Source: Ophiocordyceps camponoti-saundersi (nom. inval.) (taxonomy: Eukaryota; Ascomycota; Sordariomycetes; Hypocreales; Ophiocordycipitaceae). Taken from it: a stretch of DNA of 35,935 nt. Location: assembly GCA_003339415.1 (NCBI GenBank), contig PDHQ01000325.1:1-35935 (forward strand), given 5' to 3'. This document shows positions 22,300 through 32,800 of this stretch, in pieces. Numbering within the stretch: the first letter of the stretch is position 1; each line of letters opens with the position of its first letter. A model generated the notes under the pieces. It was not told the DNA's origin. It did no database searches and saw only the letters and a list, made by a program, of their open reading frames with translations. The translations under genes were made by a program, and so were the position numbers.

Positions 22300-23450
22300 G
22301 GTAGAAGTCTTATTATAACCGCCTTCCTTTCCTTTTAGCTTCTTTTTCTTTTTATCTCCTATTATATTTATAGGAATATCCCTATCTATATCTTTTCCTA
22401 TACCTAAGTTTATAGGAATACCCTTAGCGCTTCCTAAATATTTATTCGAGTTAGGTTAGTATTTCTTAGCCGCCTTAAGAAAATATAAGGTTTATTTAAA
22501 AAACTAAGTAAAACTCTATAGGCGATCGATAAATAGAGAGTATTTATAAGGTATATCGATAGTAACTAGAAAATCTCGAAATATCGGAGAAAAGGCCCCG
22601 CGTAGCTAGGTTAGTTTTGCGGAATTATCCTAACTTATAAATCTAATAGTAATTACTAGGACCTCTTTAAACTTAGGAATAAAGTTACTAAATATTTATT
22701 TATTATAGTAAACTAAAATCTAAAGCTTATTTTAAGCCCTTTTTTATTTTTAGATATTACTAAAAATTTAATAGAGGTAGTTAAAAAAGTCCTTTAAGTG
22801 CCTTTTTCTACTAAGGCTACTAAATTACTAAAAAGCTAATATTTTCTATATTTTATCCTTAGGAAGGTAGTTTAGGATCTATACTTAAATATAATCTATA
22901 TTACTAGCTTTACCTTAAGGCTTATTAATATTATATTAGTAAACTAGCTAGCTTATAAAAAAATAAAAAGAATCTAGTAATCTATCTTACTTAAGCTAAG
23001 GTTTTTTCTATTTTATAAGGGCTACGTTAATCTAAGCTTAGTTAGGCGTAGCTTTAGTAAAGGTTAATTTAATAAGGTTCGTATATAGTATTTCCTTAAA
23101 GGCGTCCGCACGCGTAGCTATAAGTTACTCTACGTATTCCGCTTCCTTTATCGCGAGAAAAGTTATAGCTTATTATTAAATAGTAAACTATATTTCTTAT
23201 AATATAGCTTTTTACTCCGCTTCCTTATTTATAAGAAAAGTATTAGCTTATTCCTTAAAGTGCTATTTTACGTATTTTAAAATCTGCTAATAACGTTCCT
23301 CCCTATCTTTTATTATATATTATATTACTTATATTTATTATTTTAATTACTAAACTTATAGCTCTTACTATAAGGGTTATTAATATCCGCTAAGGCTAGC
23401 CTAAGATTACTAAAGCCTTTCTATTTAGTTTTATAAGTTAGCTATTCCGA
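22300..23450 (-). pseudogene. chromovirus gag relic
   Basis: Between the 5' LTR and the protease. The - strand is readable with RIP-type stops. A central segment (about 22480-22900) contains TRGLFSDISRFSSYY-like sequence, and the C-terminal part (about 22310-22470) is Lys-rich and ends with a KKKKKLKGKEGG-like tail. No CCHC knuckle could be confirmed; Cys and His codons are likely mutated. Gag would form the particle that packages the RNA. Identified mainly by position. No intact start codon was found. Confidence 0.6.
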
Positions 23451-23523
23451 TCCGATCTAATCTAATTAATCTATTAACGTTAAAGATAAAGGTAGAAGTT
23501 TATAAGAAAAAGATACGTAATTT

Positions 23524-23823
23524 TATTAAGGGATTAGTTAAAGGGGTACTTATTTGCTAAGCTATATATAATAATAATTATATATAACGAGCTTCTAAGG
23601 AAGCCGTACTCTAGCGTGCTAAATAGTTATATATACCGCTCTTTCCTTTAAAGCCTATTTGCCTCCCCGTTTAACTATCTTTTCCGTTCCGTTCCTTCTA
23701 ATCCTTCCGCTACGGGCTTCTAGGCCGGATAGCGGTAGCCTTATTATTTAATCGCGAGGCTAATCTATAAGTTTAACGTTTAGGTTAATAACCCGAATAT
23801 AATATAAAGGCTAGACCTTAACA
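23524..23823 (-). repeat. chromovirus 5' LTR (300 bp)
   Basis: Partner of 16197-16496. It is the less AT-rich copy at several sites (for example acgggcttctaggccgg against the other copy's ataggcctctaagctag) and preserves a CA terminus (ttaaca) on the + strand. The bases just inside (- strand aaattacgtatc) should hold the primer-binding site, but no tRNA match was recognised after mutation. Confidence 0.97.
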
Positions 23824-23828
23824 GCCCT
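23824..23828. repeat. 5-bp target-site duplication, right copy (gccct)
   Basis: Duplicate of 16192-16196, made on chromovirus integration. The copia codon split by the insertion is completed by the base at 16196 and those from 23829. Confidence 0.95.
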
Positions 23829-24309
23829 TATCCTTAGATATTATTATATAAGCGACTGCGATTTAAAAAGTAATAAAGGTAATTTAAAAGCTTTATATAA
23901 AGAAAAATATTAGCCGCGTACTTATTATATAAAACGGACTGCGCTTATATAAAAACTTTTTATTTCCTTTTTATTCTTAAGTTATAATTTAGCGCGAACG
24001 CTATAGCTAGATAAGACTATATAAACTTTTAATAATTAAAAGGTAGTTTATTTTCGTAAACTTTCCTAATAGCCTTACTAAGTTTTATATAATATAGATT
24101 AAGCTATACTATCCGCTAAATAAAGCTCCCGTAAAAAAAGCTAATATTTATATAAAAAGGTTTACTATTAAGATTCTATATTATAGCTTGCGGGGATATA
24201 AGGATTTTACTAATTATATAGCGGATTTATTTATCTTTTTTATTTTCCTTTTAGAGAAAGAAATAAAAGATATTACCCTTACCGTATAATTTCGCTAAGA
24301 TAGTATTAT

Positions 24310-24960
24310 TATAACCCCTAGCCTCTTATTCGAAAAATTAAATAGCGCTAAAATTAATAGCTTTATTACTTCGGATATCTTTATTTTAATATAATATAAC
24401 TTAGCTAAATATAAATAGCTATAGATTTTTTATATAAAGCTTATATTAGAGATTAAAAATAAAACTATAAAGCTATATAAAAAGTTTTAACTTATTATAT
24501 AAGGCTATTCTAATACTAATAAAACTATTATACTTACTTAATTACTTATAATTTTATAAATAAGCTAGAAACTAATCCTTACTTTAAGCCTTTCTTTTAT
24601 ATAATTATATAATATATATAAAAAGCTATATAATATTACCTAAGCGTATATATAATCGTATAACCGCTTAATATAACTAATTTTTATATAATTATTAAAA
24701 AAGATATAAGATTATTTCCTAAAAAGTATTATTTTATATATCTATTATTCGCTATATAAAATAATAAAATTAAGTATTTATTAGTTTAAAATATACTTTA
24801 AGTATTATTATATAAACTTAAAAATAATAACTTTAATATATAACTTATACCTTCTCTTTAATTTATTAGCTTAGATTCCTTTAATCTTATAGGAATATAA
24901 ACTAATAATACCTTTTCCTTTATTTCGCCCGCCTTCTCGGACTTTAAGGAAAAATCCTTT
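24310..24960 (+). other. Ty1/copia reverse transcriptase, both catalytic Asp lost
   Basis: Begins FEKLNSAKINSFI and passes through EIKNKTIKLYKKF*L and I*GYSNTNK. It then has NIT*AYI*S, the copia ITxAYxQS block. It ends in the GI*TNNTFSF segment that corresponds to the GLQTDDT-type catalytic box of this lineage. Both Asp codons are now aat (Asn; 24904-24906 and 24907-24909), each a G-to-A change. A frameshift just before the box, near 24863, is a second disabling lesion. Confidence 0.88.
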
Positions 24961-25319
24961 AAATAGTAAAACTTTTATATAAAGCTAAAAACACGCCTCT
25001 TATATAAGACGCTAATTAAATTTAATAGTAGATAAATTTCCCTTAAAAGCGATAATATTCTCTTTACGTAGAAAGGATAAGTTAAAGTATTATAAGTTAT
25101 TAACCTAGCTAAAGAAAACGCCTTATAGGCGTATTTTTTATAACGCGTATAAGGAGCGTATATCTTATTAATTTACTAGCTTAAAGTAATATATAACCTC
25201 TCGGCCGCTACTTAAGTCTAGGAACCGATAAAGAAAGACTATAATATCCTAAACGCCCGCGTATAATAATAGATTAAAAACGCTAACTAGGGGCTATACT
25301 TTATCCCTTTTAACTTTCC

Positions 25320-25600
25320 TTATATAAAGCTTTAAATCTTTACCGATAGCTTATTTACGAATAATAAAAACTTATCTTTATAAATAAAATTTATAATTAT
25401 ATTAAGTAAAAAGGTAGCTTATATAAAAAATAAAGTCTCTATTTATAGTAATATTATATACTAATCTTAAATAAAATATAAGAGAGTAACGTATAATATA
25501 TTTATAAGTAAGTTATATAATATTATATAGGGAATTAATAATAATATTACCCTTAATAATATACTTTAAAAAATTATATAACGCCTCTTTTTATTAGATA
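25320..25600 (+). other. Ty1/copia RNase H domain
   Basis: Reads IFTDSLFTNNKNLSL, which is the FTDASFANNKDLSSQIGF-type start of copia RNase H with the catalytic Asp intact (25345-25347). It continues with KYKRVTYNIFISKLYNII, matching the CKRVTRSVLASELYAM-type block, where the Cys is now Tyr and the conserved catalytic Glu is Lys. This is the best-preserved domain match of the copia element. Confidence 0.9.
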
Positions 25601-25989
25601 TCCTTTTTATATTTTTTATAAACTTATACTCCTTTTATAACTACTTAGTTAAGCTTAATAGTATAAGGGAAAAAAAGCTTAGAATTAATATTATAGCCTT
25701 ACGCAAATTATATAAAAGAAAGGAAATTACTAAGATATTTTAAATTAATAATAAAAATAACCTAATAAATATTATAATATAGAAAGGCCTAGATAACGCT
25801 CTTATATAACTAGTTACGATAAATAAGATTATAATTAAGATAGAAGTAATTATTAAGAGACTTACGCCGCCGCCGCTGCCCCCTAAGCTTATAAATTTAA
25901 CGCTATATAAAAAGAGTAAAATAGCTACTACCCTTTACCTTATATCGCCTTACGATAGTAAGAATAAACCGCTAGTAATATAAAGGGCT

Positions 25990-26110
25990 AATTATTATTA
26001 TCCTTATTATTATTATTATTATTATTATCTTCTTTATTTTCTTTATCTTTATCCTCGCTTTTATTATTATTATTATTTTCCTTATCCTCTATATAATAAT
26101 AGTTATATCG
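25990..26110. repeat. (ATT)n microsatellites after the copia pol
   Basis: (att)n at about 25994-26028 and again at 26062-26076, with ctttatttt and cttatcctc pyrimidine-rich sequence between them. Confidence 0.85.
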
Positions 26111-26149
26111 GTAACTATAGGAATCTTATATATATATATTATAAGCACC

Positions 26150-26570
26150 CTCTTAAAAGCCGCGAAGGCGGCGGTAGCTAGAAAATAAGGTATTACCTTA
26201 TTAGCTATATCGCCGCTTATATAGCCTCTAAGCGGGGAATCGCTTAATAGCTTAATTTATAATAGCGTAATAATAACCCGCGCGCTATATAACTTTCGAG
26301 ATAAGCTTAATAGCTATCTTACTTATATAAAAGCGTAAAGGGATATTATAAAATATACTAGCTAGAAAATAATACTCCTCCGCTTATCGCACGATTAGAT
26401 TATATTTATAAAACTATCTTATATAAAAAGGATATATATAGTAATCGCCGCTTATAGAAATTTAGCGCATATAGCGCTATCGCTTTCTAAAGTAATAATA
26501 ATAATCTTATCTAAGAGAGGGAGGCGCTTAAAGATTATATTAATAATAAATATAATTATTATATAAAAAC
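26150..26570 (+). pseudogene. unassigned reading frame downstream of copia RNase H
   Basis: One + strand frame of about 140 codons has an Ala/Lys-rich start (KAAKAAVARK) and then ITLLAISPLI*PLSGESLNSL. It continues with codons using g and c at many sites, and stops only at taa/tag of RIP type. It lies outside the conserved copia polyprotein but before the candidate 3' LTR edge, so it may be an extra copia ORF, a C-terminal extension or another inserted gene. Residual cgcacga and gcgcat show that CpA survives after G. No family recognised. Confidence 0.35.
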
Positions 26571-27128
26571 TTATTCTTCTTCTTTTTCTTATTCTTATTC
26601 TTTATTATTATTATATAAGGAGATAGCGGCTATAATAATAGCTAATAATAATAATAGTTATAATAATAATAATATTATTATTATTATAGCGGCTATTATA
26701 AAAGATAAAAAAGGGAAGAATTTTTTTTTTATATAAAATAAAAAGAAAAGTACTTTTTATAATTAGTAGGGCCTACTAGCTATAAATAATAGCTTAAAAA
26801 TTTCTACCGCCCGGCTACTTTCTTTATACTTTCTCTTTTCTATATCTTCGGCTACGCTTATAAGTTCCGCTATATATAAAACTCTTAAGCTTTAAAATAA
26901 TACTAATCTTAAGCGTATAAAGCTAATAAATTATACTTTCGATAAGTAATCCTCTTTTATTTACTATATAAATATTTCCTTATATAAATAAAATTTATAT
27001 AATACTTTATATTATATAATAGCTTTTATTATATAATAAATTTAATTATATAAGTGCTATAACTACTTACTATTACTAAGCGCTTAATAAGAAAGCTATA
27101 TAATATATTATAAAGAAAAACTATAAGT
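26571..27128. other. noncoding-looking DNA with simple repeats
   Basis: Contains ttcttcttctttttc (26575-26590), an (aat)n/(att)n palindromic cluster at 26630-26700 whose two halves can pair, and then pyrimidine-rich stretches around 26815-26860. No gene seen. Likely the 3' untranslated part of the copia element. Confidence 0.4.
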
Positions 27129-27154
27129 ATTAAGGTATCTTATAATACCTTAAT
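27129..27154. repeat. hairpin shared with 12915-12940; candidate start of copia 3' LTR
   Basis: Arms attaaggtat / ataccttaat around cttata. Same structure as the hairpin left of the copia coding region. A sequence aaaag follows at 27296-27300 and also precedes the left hairpin (12909-12913), which would suit an LTR of about 170 bp with a 5-bp duplication. However, the two putative LTR bodies do not align, so this remains a suggestion. Confidence 0.4.
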
Positions 27155-27419
27155 TAATATACGCTTATATATATAATTTACTAGTAAGCGTATATACTAA
27201 GCTAGCTACTAAATATAATATATAAAAGAGGGAGATAAGCTAGCTATTAATTATAAGATTATAAAATAGCTACTATAAGAAATATTAATATAAGTAAAAG
27301 TTTTTTAAGAATTAAAATAATAATTATAAAAAAATCTAAATTATTACTTAAAGGAATATTAAGCTAATTATATAGCTAGTAGCTTAAGGAAGATTTTCTA
27401 ATATAATCTTAAAAATATT

Positions 27420-27715
27420 TACCTAAGGGGATTTTACGGTAATTTCTATATATATTAATAAAACGGAGATTTCCTAATACGCGGTAATTTCTTAATATAT
27501 AAGGATTTCTTAGTAAAATCCGGAGATTTCCTAAAGTATATTTTAATACTAAAACCGGTAAAAAATCTTAGTAAAATCTTAAAAATTATTATAGAGAAAT
27601 CCTAAGAGGAAATCTTAATAATTTCTTAAGCGTAAAAGTAATAAAATTTCTAAGAGAAATTTAAGTAAAATCTTAAGGGGGAAATTTTAGTAAAATATTA
27701 TAAGAGGTTAAGTAA
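27420..27715. repeat. field of short degenerate direct and inverted repeats
   Basis: Variants of gatttcctaa, taatttct, agtaaaatctta and their complements recur throughout. Exact examples are cggagatttcctaa at 27464-27477 and 27521-27534, and cggtaatttct at 27437-27447 and 27482-27492. Later copies lie on the opposite strand (gagaaatcctaagagg, aagagaaatttaag). No single period fits. The field may be a decayed minisatellite or a cluster of protein-binding sites at a transposon end. Confidence 0.7.
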
Positions 27716-28505
27716 TTTATAAAAGTATTATTATATATTTTATATTAACTCTCTAAGCTAGAAAAGAATTCTAATAGCTTTATTAACTCTTTATATTATT
27801 TTAGAAACTATTATTATACTTAAAAGCTTTCTTATATTAACTCTAATAATTATATTTAATTATAAATTAAGAAATATTATTAGGGATTTATATATAGAGA
27901 ACTAAATTAATTTATATAAAGTAGGTAAGAAATTAAAAAATAAAAGAAGAATAATAAAAAAGAATTATAATATATATTAAATATATATAGAAGAATATAT
28001 ATTATAGTAAAAAGTATTATAATATTTAGAAAGGAAAATAGGAATAAAAAAGACGTAATATAATACGTAAACTAAAAGAATAAAATAAAGGAAATATCTT
28101 ACTATCTTTATTATTTAAATATATAAGTTATAGCGATAATATAAAAGCGAATATAGATAATCTTACTATAAATAGCGTAAGAGATATAGTTTATAGCTTT
28201 AAGTATTATATACTTTATAAAAATAAAGGCGTTTAAGATATTAGGAATAATAGTAAGGTTAACTATATTACGAATAGTTTAATTACTTATCTTTAAGCGT
28301 ATATTATAAGCAGTTTATAATAAATAAGCCTTATATAGCTATAAACTTTCTTATTATAGCTATTATTTATTTCTTTATTTATAGCGTATAAAATATAAGG
28401 AATTAATATATAACTAATATTATATTATAAAAATATTAGAAAATAATACTAAAAGTATATTTATTTACGGGGTTTTTACCTAAGCTTAGTAAATATAAGT
28501 ATCGT
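27716..28505. other. AT-rich degraded DNA, no gene seen
   Basis: No reading frame, repeat or structure stood out beyond general RIP composition. Confidence 0.4.
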
Positions 28506-28510
28506 TATAT

Positions 28511-28612
28511 ATTAATAGTTAAATAACTTAAAGATTTATTATATATTAATAGTTAAATAGATATAATAGCTATTACTTATTAATAGTTAAATAATATAAC
28601 GCGTGCTTTTTA
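28511..28612. repeat. 15-bp motif repeated three times at exact 34-bp spacing
   Basis: attaatagttaaata starts at 28511, 28545 and 28579. The 19 bp between copies are not conserved. The third copy runs into an imperfect inverted repeat with arms taacgcg (28597-28603) and cgcgtta (28620-28626). Even spacing of about three helical turns would place the motifs on one DNA face, which suits iterated binding sites. A tandem repeat whose spacer decayed faster is also possible. Confidence 0.8.
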
Positions 28613-28689
28613 TATAAAGCGCGTTATTAATATATTTCTCTATTATAGTTCGTGCTAATATTATATAGAAAGCTACGAAGAGTCTTAAT

Positions 28690-29100
28690 TTATTATTATA
28701 TTAATAAATAAATCGGCGTTAATAAGCTTAATAATTATTATATATTTAGTATTATTAGTAAGTTTAACTAAGCTACCTTTCTAACTATATAGCTTTTTAA
28801 TAATATTATCTAAAGCTATTTTTACTAAGTTTAAAATATTAAAAATAGGTATATTATTAGGATTTAAAGTTATTTTAATTTTAATAATATTACTCTAAGC
28901 TAAAAAAAGTATATAATTAATAGTAATAACTAGGAGTAATATAATAATACCTTTACTAAGTAAATATATCTATTCTCCTATATAAATATAAAAGTCCTAT
29001 TAGTTCTTTTTATAAATATTAAGTAGTCTTTATATATACGTATAGGTAAGAGAAAGTAAAAGTAACCTAAATTAAGTATAATTAGAGATAGATACCCTTC
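28690..29100 (-). pseudogene. short degraded - strand reading frame, unassigned
   Basis: The - strand reads for about 130 codons with almost no stops, including GEQIYLLSKGIIILLLV, then KITLNPNNIPIF and KGSLVKLTNNTKYIIII. Openness of this degree is unusual in the surrounding DNA, so it is probably real mutated coding sequence. No family recognised. Its fragmentary length suggests a truncated transposon gene. Confidence 0.35.
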
Positions 29101-29690
29101 CTTTATTATATAAGGAAAAGCGGCTATATAGCTAGATAATACTCTACTTTTATACCCTCCTTCTTCTTATCTAAGCTACCTCCTACCTCCTAAGTCGTAT
29201 AAGGTATAACTTAGGTAGTAATATATATTTCGTTAGAGGCTTCCCTTTATCTATACTATCCTCTATATATATATTATATAGTAGATATAAAAGGGTATAG
29301 AAAGATAATATCTAATACTTAACTTTTTTCTTTTTATAAAAAGATATACTAAATAAAAAAATATTATATAAAGAAAAAACTCTATCTTCCTAAAAGGTAG
29401 ATATTTTTAAAGAAAAATAATTATATAATATTAAATAAGTATATAATTAAAGAAATCTCTAAAAGTAAATAACGCTTATAATACCGTAATAAAAAGAGAT
29501 AAAGAAAATAAGCTATTAGCTAAAAAATAAAAATTAGGTTATTATATAATCTAACCTATAATACGTTTTTATAAAGTTTTACTATAAAAGTTTCTTATAG
29601 TTATAATACTAAGAAAAATAGGTAGAAAACTAACTTTCTATAACCTTATATTAAAAATACTAAAAAATATTACGAAAAATAGGAATTAAA
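29101..29690. other. noncoding-looking DNA, no gene identified
   Basis: Contains a cctcctacctcc pyrimidine patch (about 29178-29190) and a tataaaagggtat sequence near 29286-29298 that could be a core promoter. Otherwise nothing was recognised. Confidence 0.35.
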
Positions 29691-29699
29691 AATCGGATT

Positions 29700-29805
29700 T
29701 TGCCGCCTCTTACCGCTTTTAGAGGGGTATAAAAACCCCTCCTCGCTCCCTCTCTCTCTCTCTCTCTTTCTTTTCCTTTTTTTTCTTTCTTTTTTAAGCT
29801 AATCG
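29700..29805 (+). promoter_or_regulatory. promoter-like block: TATA box plus long CT tract
   Basis: tataaaaa (29728-29735) sits inside an inverted pair aggggt/acccct. It is followed directly by a CT-rich tract of about 65 bp (29738-29805) that includes (tc)n. A TATA element followed by a CT-rich stretch at the start site is a common fungal promoter layout. The long degraded + strand frame begins about 25 bp after the tract, so this is its probable promoter and 5' leader. CT tracts resist RIP because they contain no CpA. Confidence 0.55.
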
Positions 29806-29829
29806 ATAAAGATAACGATAATAACTAGA

Positions 29830-32800
29830 AAGATTTTTAATAAAGATTAATAAGTTATATAATATACTTAAGTTATTTTTATTAATAGTTATTAATTATA
29901 CGATATACCTCCTTATCCTAATAGCGTTATAGCTTATTAACTTAAGTTTTACTAAGTTTATATACTTTATAATAAGAAAAATAACTAGCGCTTTATATAG
30001 TAAATATCTTTAAATATAAGAAAGAAAAGTTTAGCTATTATACGATAATAATACTAATAGGAGAGTAGTAAGCGGAGATCTAACTAATAGCTATACCGTT
30101 ATTTAATATCTTTATCTACTTTAATAATATTTAAGATCTTAAGCGTATTAAGGCTATTATTATCTAACGCCTAAGTTATTTTCTAGTAATCTTACTTATA
30201 AGTTATAGTAAGGTAATAATAAAATTATACTATATTTACGCTAGAAATCCTTACCTATTTAATATATATCGGATAAATAATAATAAGGCTTATATTACTT
30301 ATATATAGTAATCCTATATAATAAGATATTTTTTCGTATAATAAGGCTAAGCGTTATAAACTCCTAAGCTAATACCTTATACTTTAATAACTACTTTTAT
30401 TAAGTTACCTAATAGCTAGTAGCGGGGACGGGTAATAGTAATATTAAGCGGAGCGCCTCCTAATATAGAGGAGTATATTACTATCTTAGATAATAAGTAA
30501 TAAGGGGTAAGGGTAGAAAAAAAGTAATAGTAAAGTTAGACGATAAGGAAAAAGGAAAAGAAAAAAAAAATTAAAGGAAAAGAAAAAAAAATTAGGCGTT
30601 TAGGACTTATAGCTTTACTTTTTTTAAAAAATTAAGCGTAGGGGTTAGATAATACCCGGAAAGAATTAATAGTAATTTTTATATAAAAATAATAGAAAAA
30701 AATAGAAAAATATAAAAAAATAGGAAAATAAAAATAAAGGGTTAGATAAAGTAAAGATATAAGAAAGAAAAAAGTATAAGTTTCGTATAACTTAGGTAAG
30801 TTATTAAATAGTAGCTTTAATTTATAACTTATAAGAATTCGTAAAAATAAGGGTTAATAAGGCTAAGTTAGGGCTATTTTTAGTATAGGCGTCGGCTAAG
30901 TTATTTTTACTATTAATCTATTATATTTCTAAAATTTTCTTACGCTTATATAACTTATAAATAGCTATAATATCGATTATTAGCTATTTTTCTATTATTA
31001 AGCTAAGCTTTACTAAGTAATCGTATAATAAATATAAATTTATATAAAGAATAAGGGGGATTAGAAGCGTGCCTAAAAATCGTACGATAGCTTAAATAGT
31101 TAAGTAAAAGGCTAGGCTAATATTAACGCTATTTACTATACCGTAAAGTTTACTTACTAAGATATTTTAAGTAACCTTTTTATACTTCGTAAAGGTCTAA
31201 TAGAGGATATTACCTTATACGATAAATAAGTTAAAAGACCGGTTTTTCTTACTAAGGATAATTAAAATACTAAGCTATAAGGTAAGGTCCTTATTATTCG
31301 TAAATAACCTATCTATAAAAATAAATAGTTTCGTATAAGATAAGTTAAGCGGAATAAACTATAGACTACGGGCAATATTATTAATCTACTATTAAATATA
31401 TTTATTAAGGGCTAAAATATCTTATAAGGAAAGATTAGTTACTTAAGCGGCTACTATAAGGTTATACGACGCTTTTAGTTAATAAGTAAAAGTAATATAT
31501 ACTCCTCGGGCTCGCTAGCTAATAAAATCCTATAAGGTAATATTAGCAGTTAGGTTAATAACGTAAAGGCCCTTTACTTATCTTTTCTATATAAGAATAA
31601 TATCGTATAATTCGCGCGTAATATAATTACTATTAAAGTTAATAGATAAGCTATTAGTAAGGAATATTTTAAGCTTTATATAAAGCTCTGCTTATTTTAA
31701 CTTATTTTCCTTAAGTTTAGAGAATATATTAGATATAAAAGAGAATATATTATCTATTTATAAGCCCGTTATTCTAAATAAGTCGGGGCCGGCTATTATA
31801 AATAAAAGATATAGATTATATAATAAGGGCGTTATATAAAGGTTCGTATAATAATAATTATAATATATTTTAAACTAATATAATCTTAATTCTACTAGCT
31901 TATATAGTAGCTTCTTAATATATAAAAAAGTATAAGGTAAATATTAATCTTATAGTTTTTTAAGAAAGTACGCGTATATTATATAACTTAAAAGATTAGT
32001 AAATTATATATACGCTTATATAATATCTTATAATTTACCTTAGTAGTTATATAACTTTAGAAGGGTAAGTTTAAGGGTAAAAAGGAGGCGCTATAATATA
32101 TATAGAATTATAAGTAATTATATAAGGATTTCCTTTTTACTATTATCTCTATAGCTTTAAACGACTAGGCGGGACTTTTTATAAGGGCTATTATTTAAGT
32201 TTTTTATTTCTTATACGAGATATATCTTAAAAATATATCTTATAAAGTCTAAGGAAAGGTTATATTAGATAAAGGTAAAAACTTCCTATATAGAGAGGGT
32301 ATTAATTTCCTTATAATCGAAAGCCTCGAATAGTTATCTTAAGGTAATAATAATACCTTATTACCGTAATCGTATAATAAGTATATAATTATCTTTTTCC
32401 TTTATAATAACGAATATAAAGGGAAAAGCTTTATATAAGTTTTTATTATATAAGGGTATAATCGGGATTTCGAACTATACTTTTTTCTTTATAAGTATAA
32501 TAAGGAGAAAGCGGAGATAGGGTTTAACTTATATTATACGAAATTTAGTTAGTTTTATTAGAAATTTAAGGATAACGTCCTAGCTATAAAAACTAGAAAT
32601 ACGGAAAAGACTTTACTATTTATCCTTTTTACGCTAAATAAAAACTTTACTTTAAAAAAGAAGTAATAAGATATTATATAAGTTAAGTCTATTTCGGGTA
32701 TAAAAAGCGCGTAAAATATCTACTTAAGCTTTAATTTATCGTACTTATTTTATAGCACGCTAAATTACTTAGACTCTTATAATAATATTAGGGGCCGGGG

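Larger units (their letters stand above)
16197..23823 (-). mobile_element. complete Ty3/gypsy chromovirus retrotransposon, 7627 bp
   Basis: Full-length LTR retrotransposon on the - strand: 300-bp LTRs at both ends, a purine-rich tract beside the 3' LTR, and gag, protease, RT, RNase H, integrase and a C-terminal chromodomain in that order. It is flanked by the 5-bp duplication gccct. The order RT-RNase H-integrase plus the chromodomain identifies a Ty3/gypsy chromovirus. The region between the chromodomain and the 3' LTR is unusually long (about 1.75 kb) and carries an antisense reading frame. The element sits inside the copia integrase-RT segment. It is inactivated by RIP in protease, RT and integrase. 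Confidence 0.97.
23829..25900 (+). pseudogene. Ty1/copia polyprotein, C-terminal part (integrase tail, RT, RNase H)
   Basis: Continues the copia frame interrupted at 16196. The first about 230 bp read as the integrase C-terminal tail (an ATAI*KVIK helix, an NGL spacer, RERYS, RLYKLLIIK), as in fungal copia elements. Reverse transcriptase spans about 24310-24960 and RNase H about 25320-25600. A conserved tail with CLVKL-, IALRKLYKRKEI- and NP/N-type residues runs to about 25870, after which the sequence becomes a Pro-rich end (ccgccgccgctgccccct). One frameshift lies near 24863. Stops are mostly at Gln codons. Order integrase-RT-RNase H places it in Ty1/copia, not gypsy. Confidence 0.9.

Noticed and set aside
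28511..28612. CRISPR-like repeat array
   Set aside because: Only three 15-bp repeats with AT-rich spacers, no cas genes, and a eukaryotic context.
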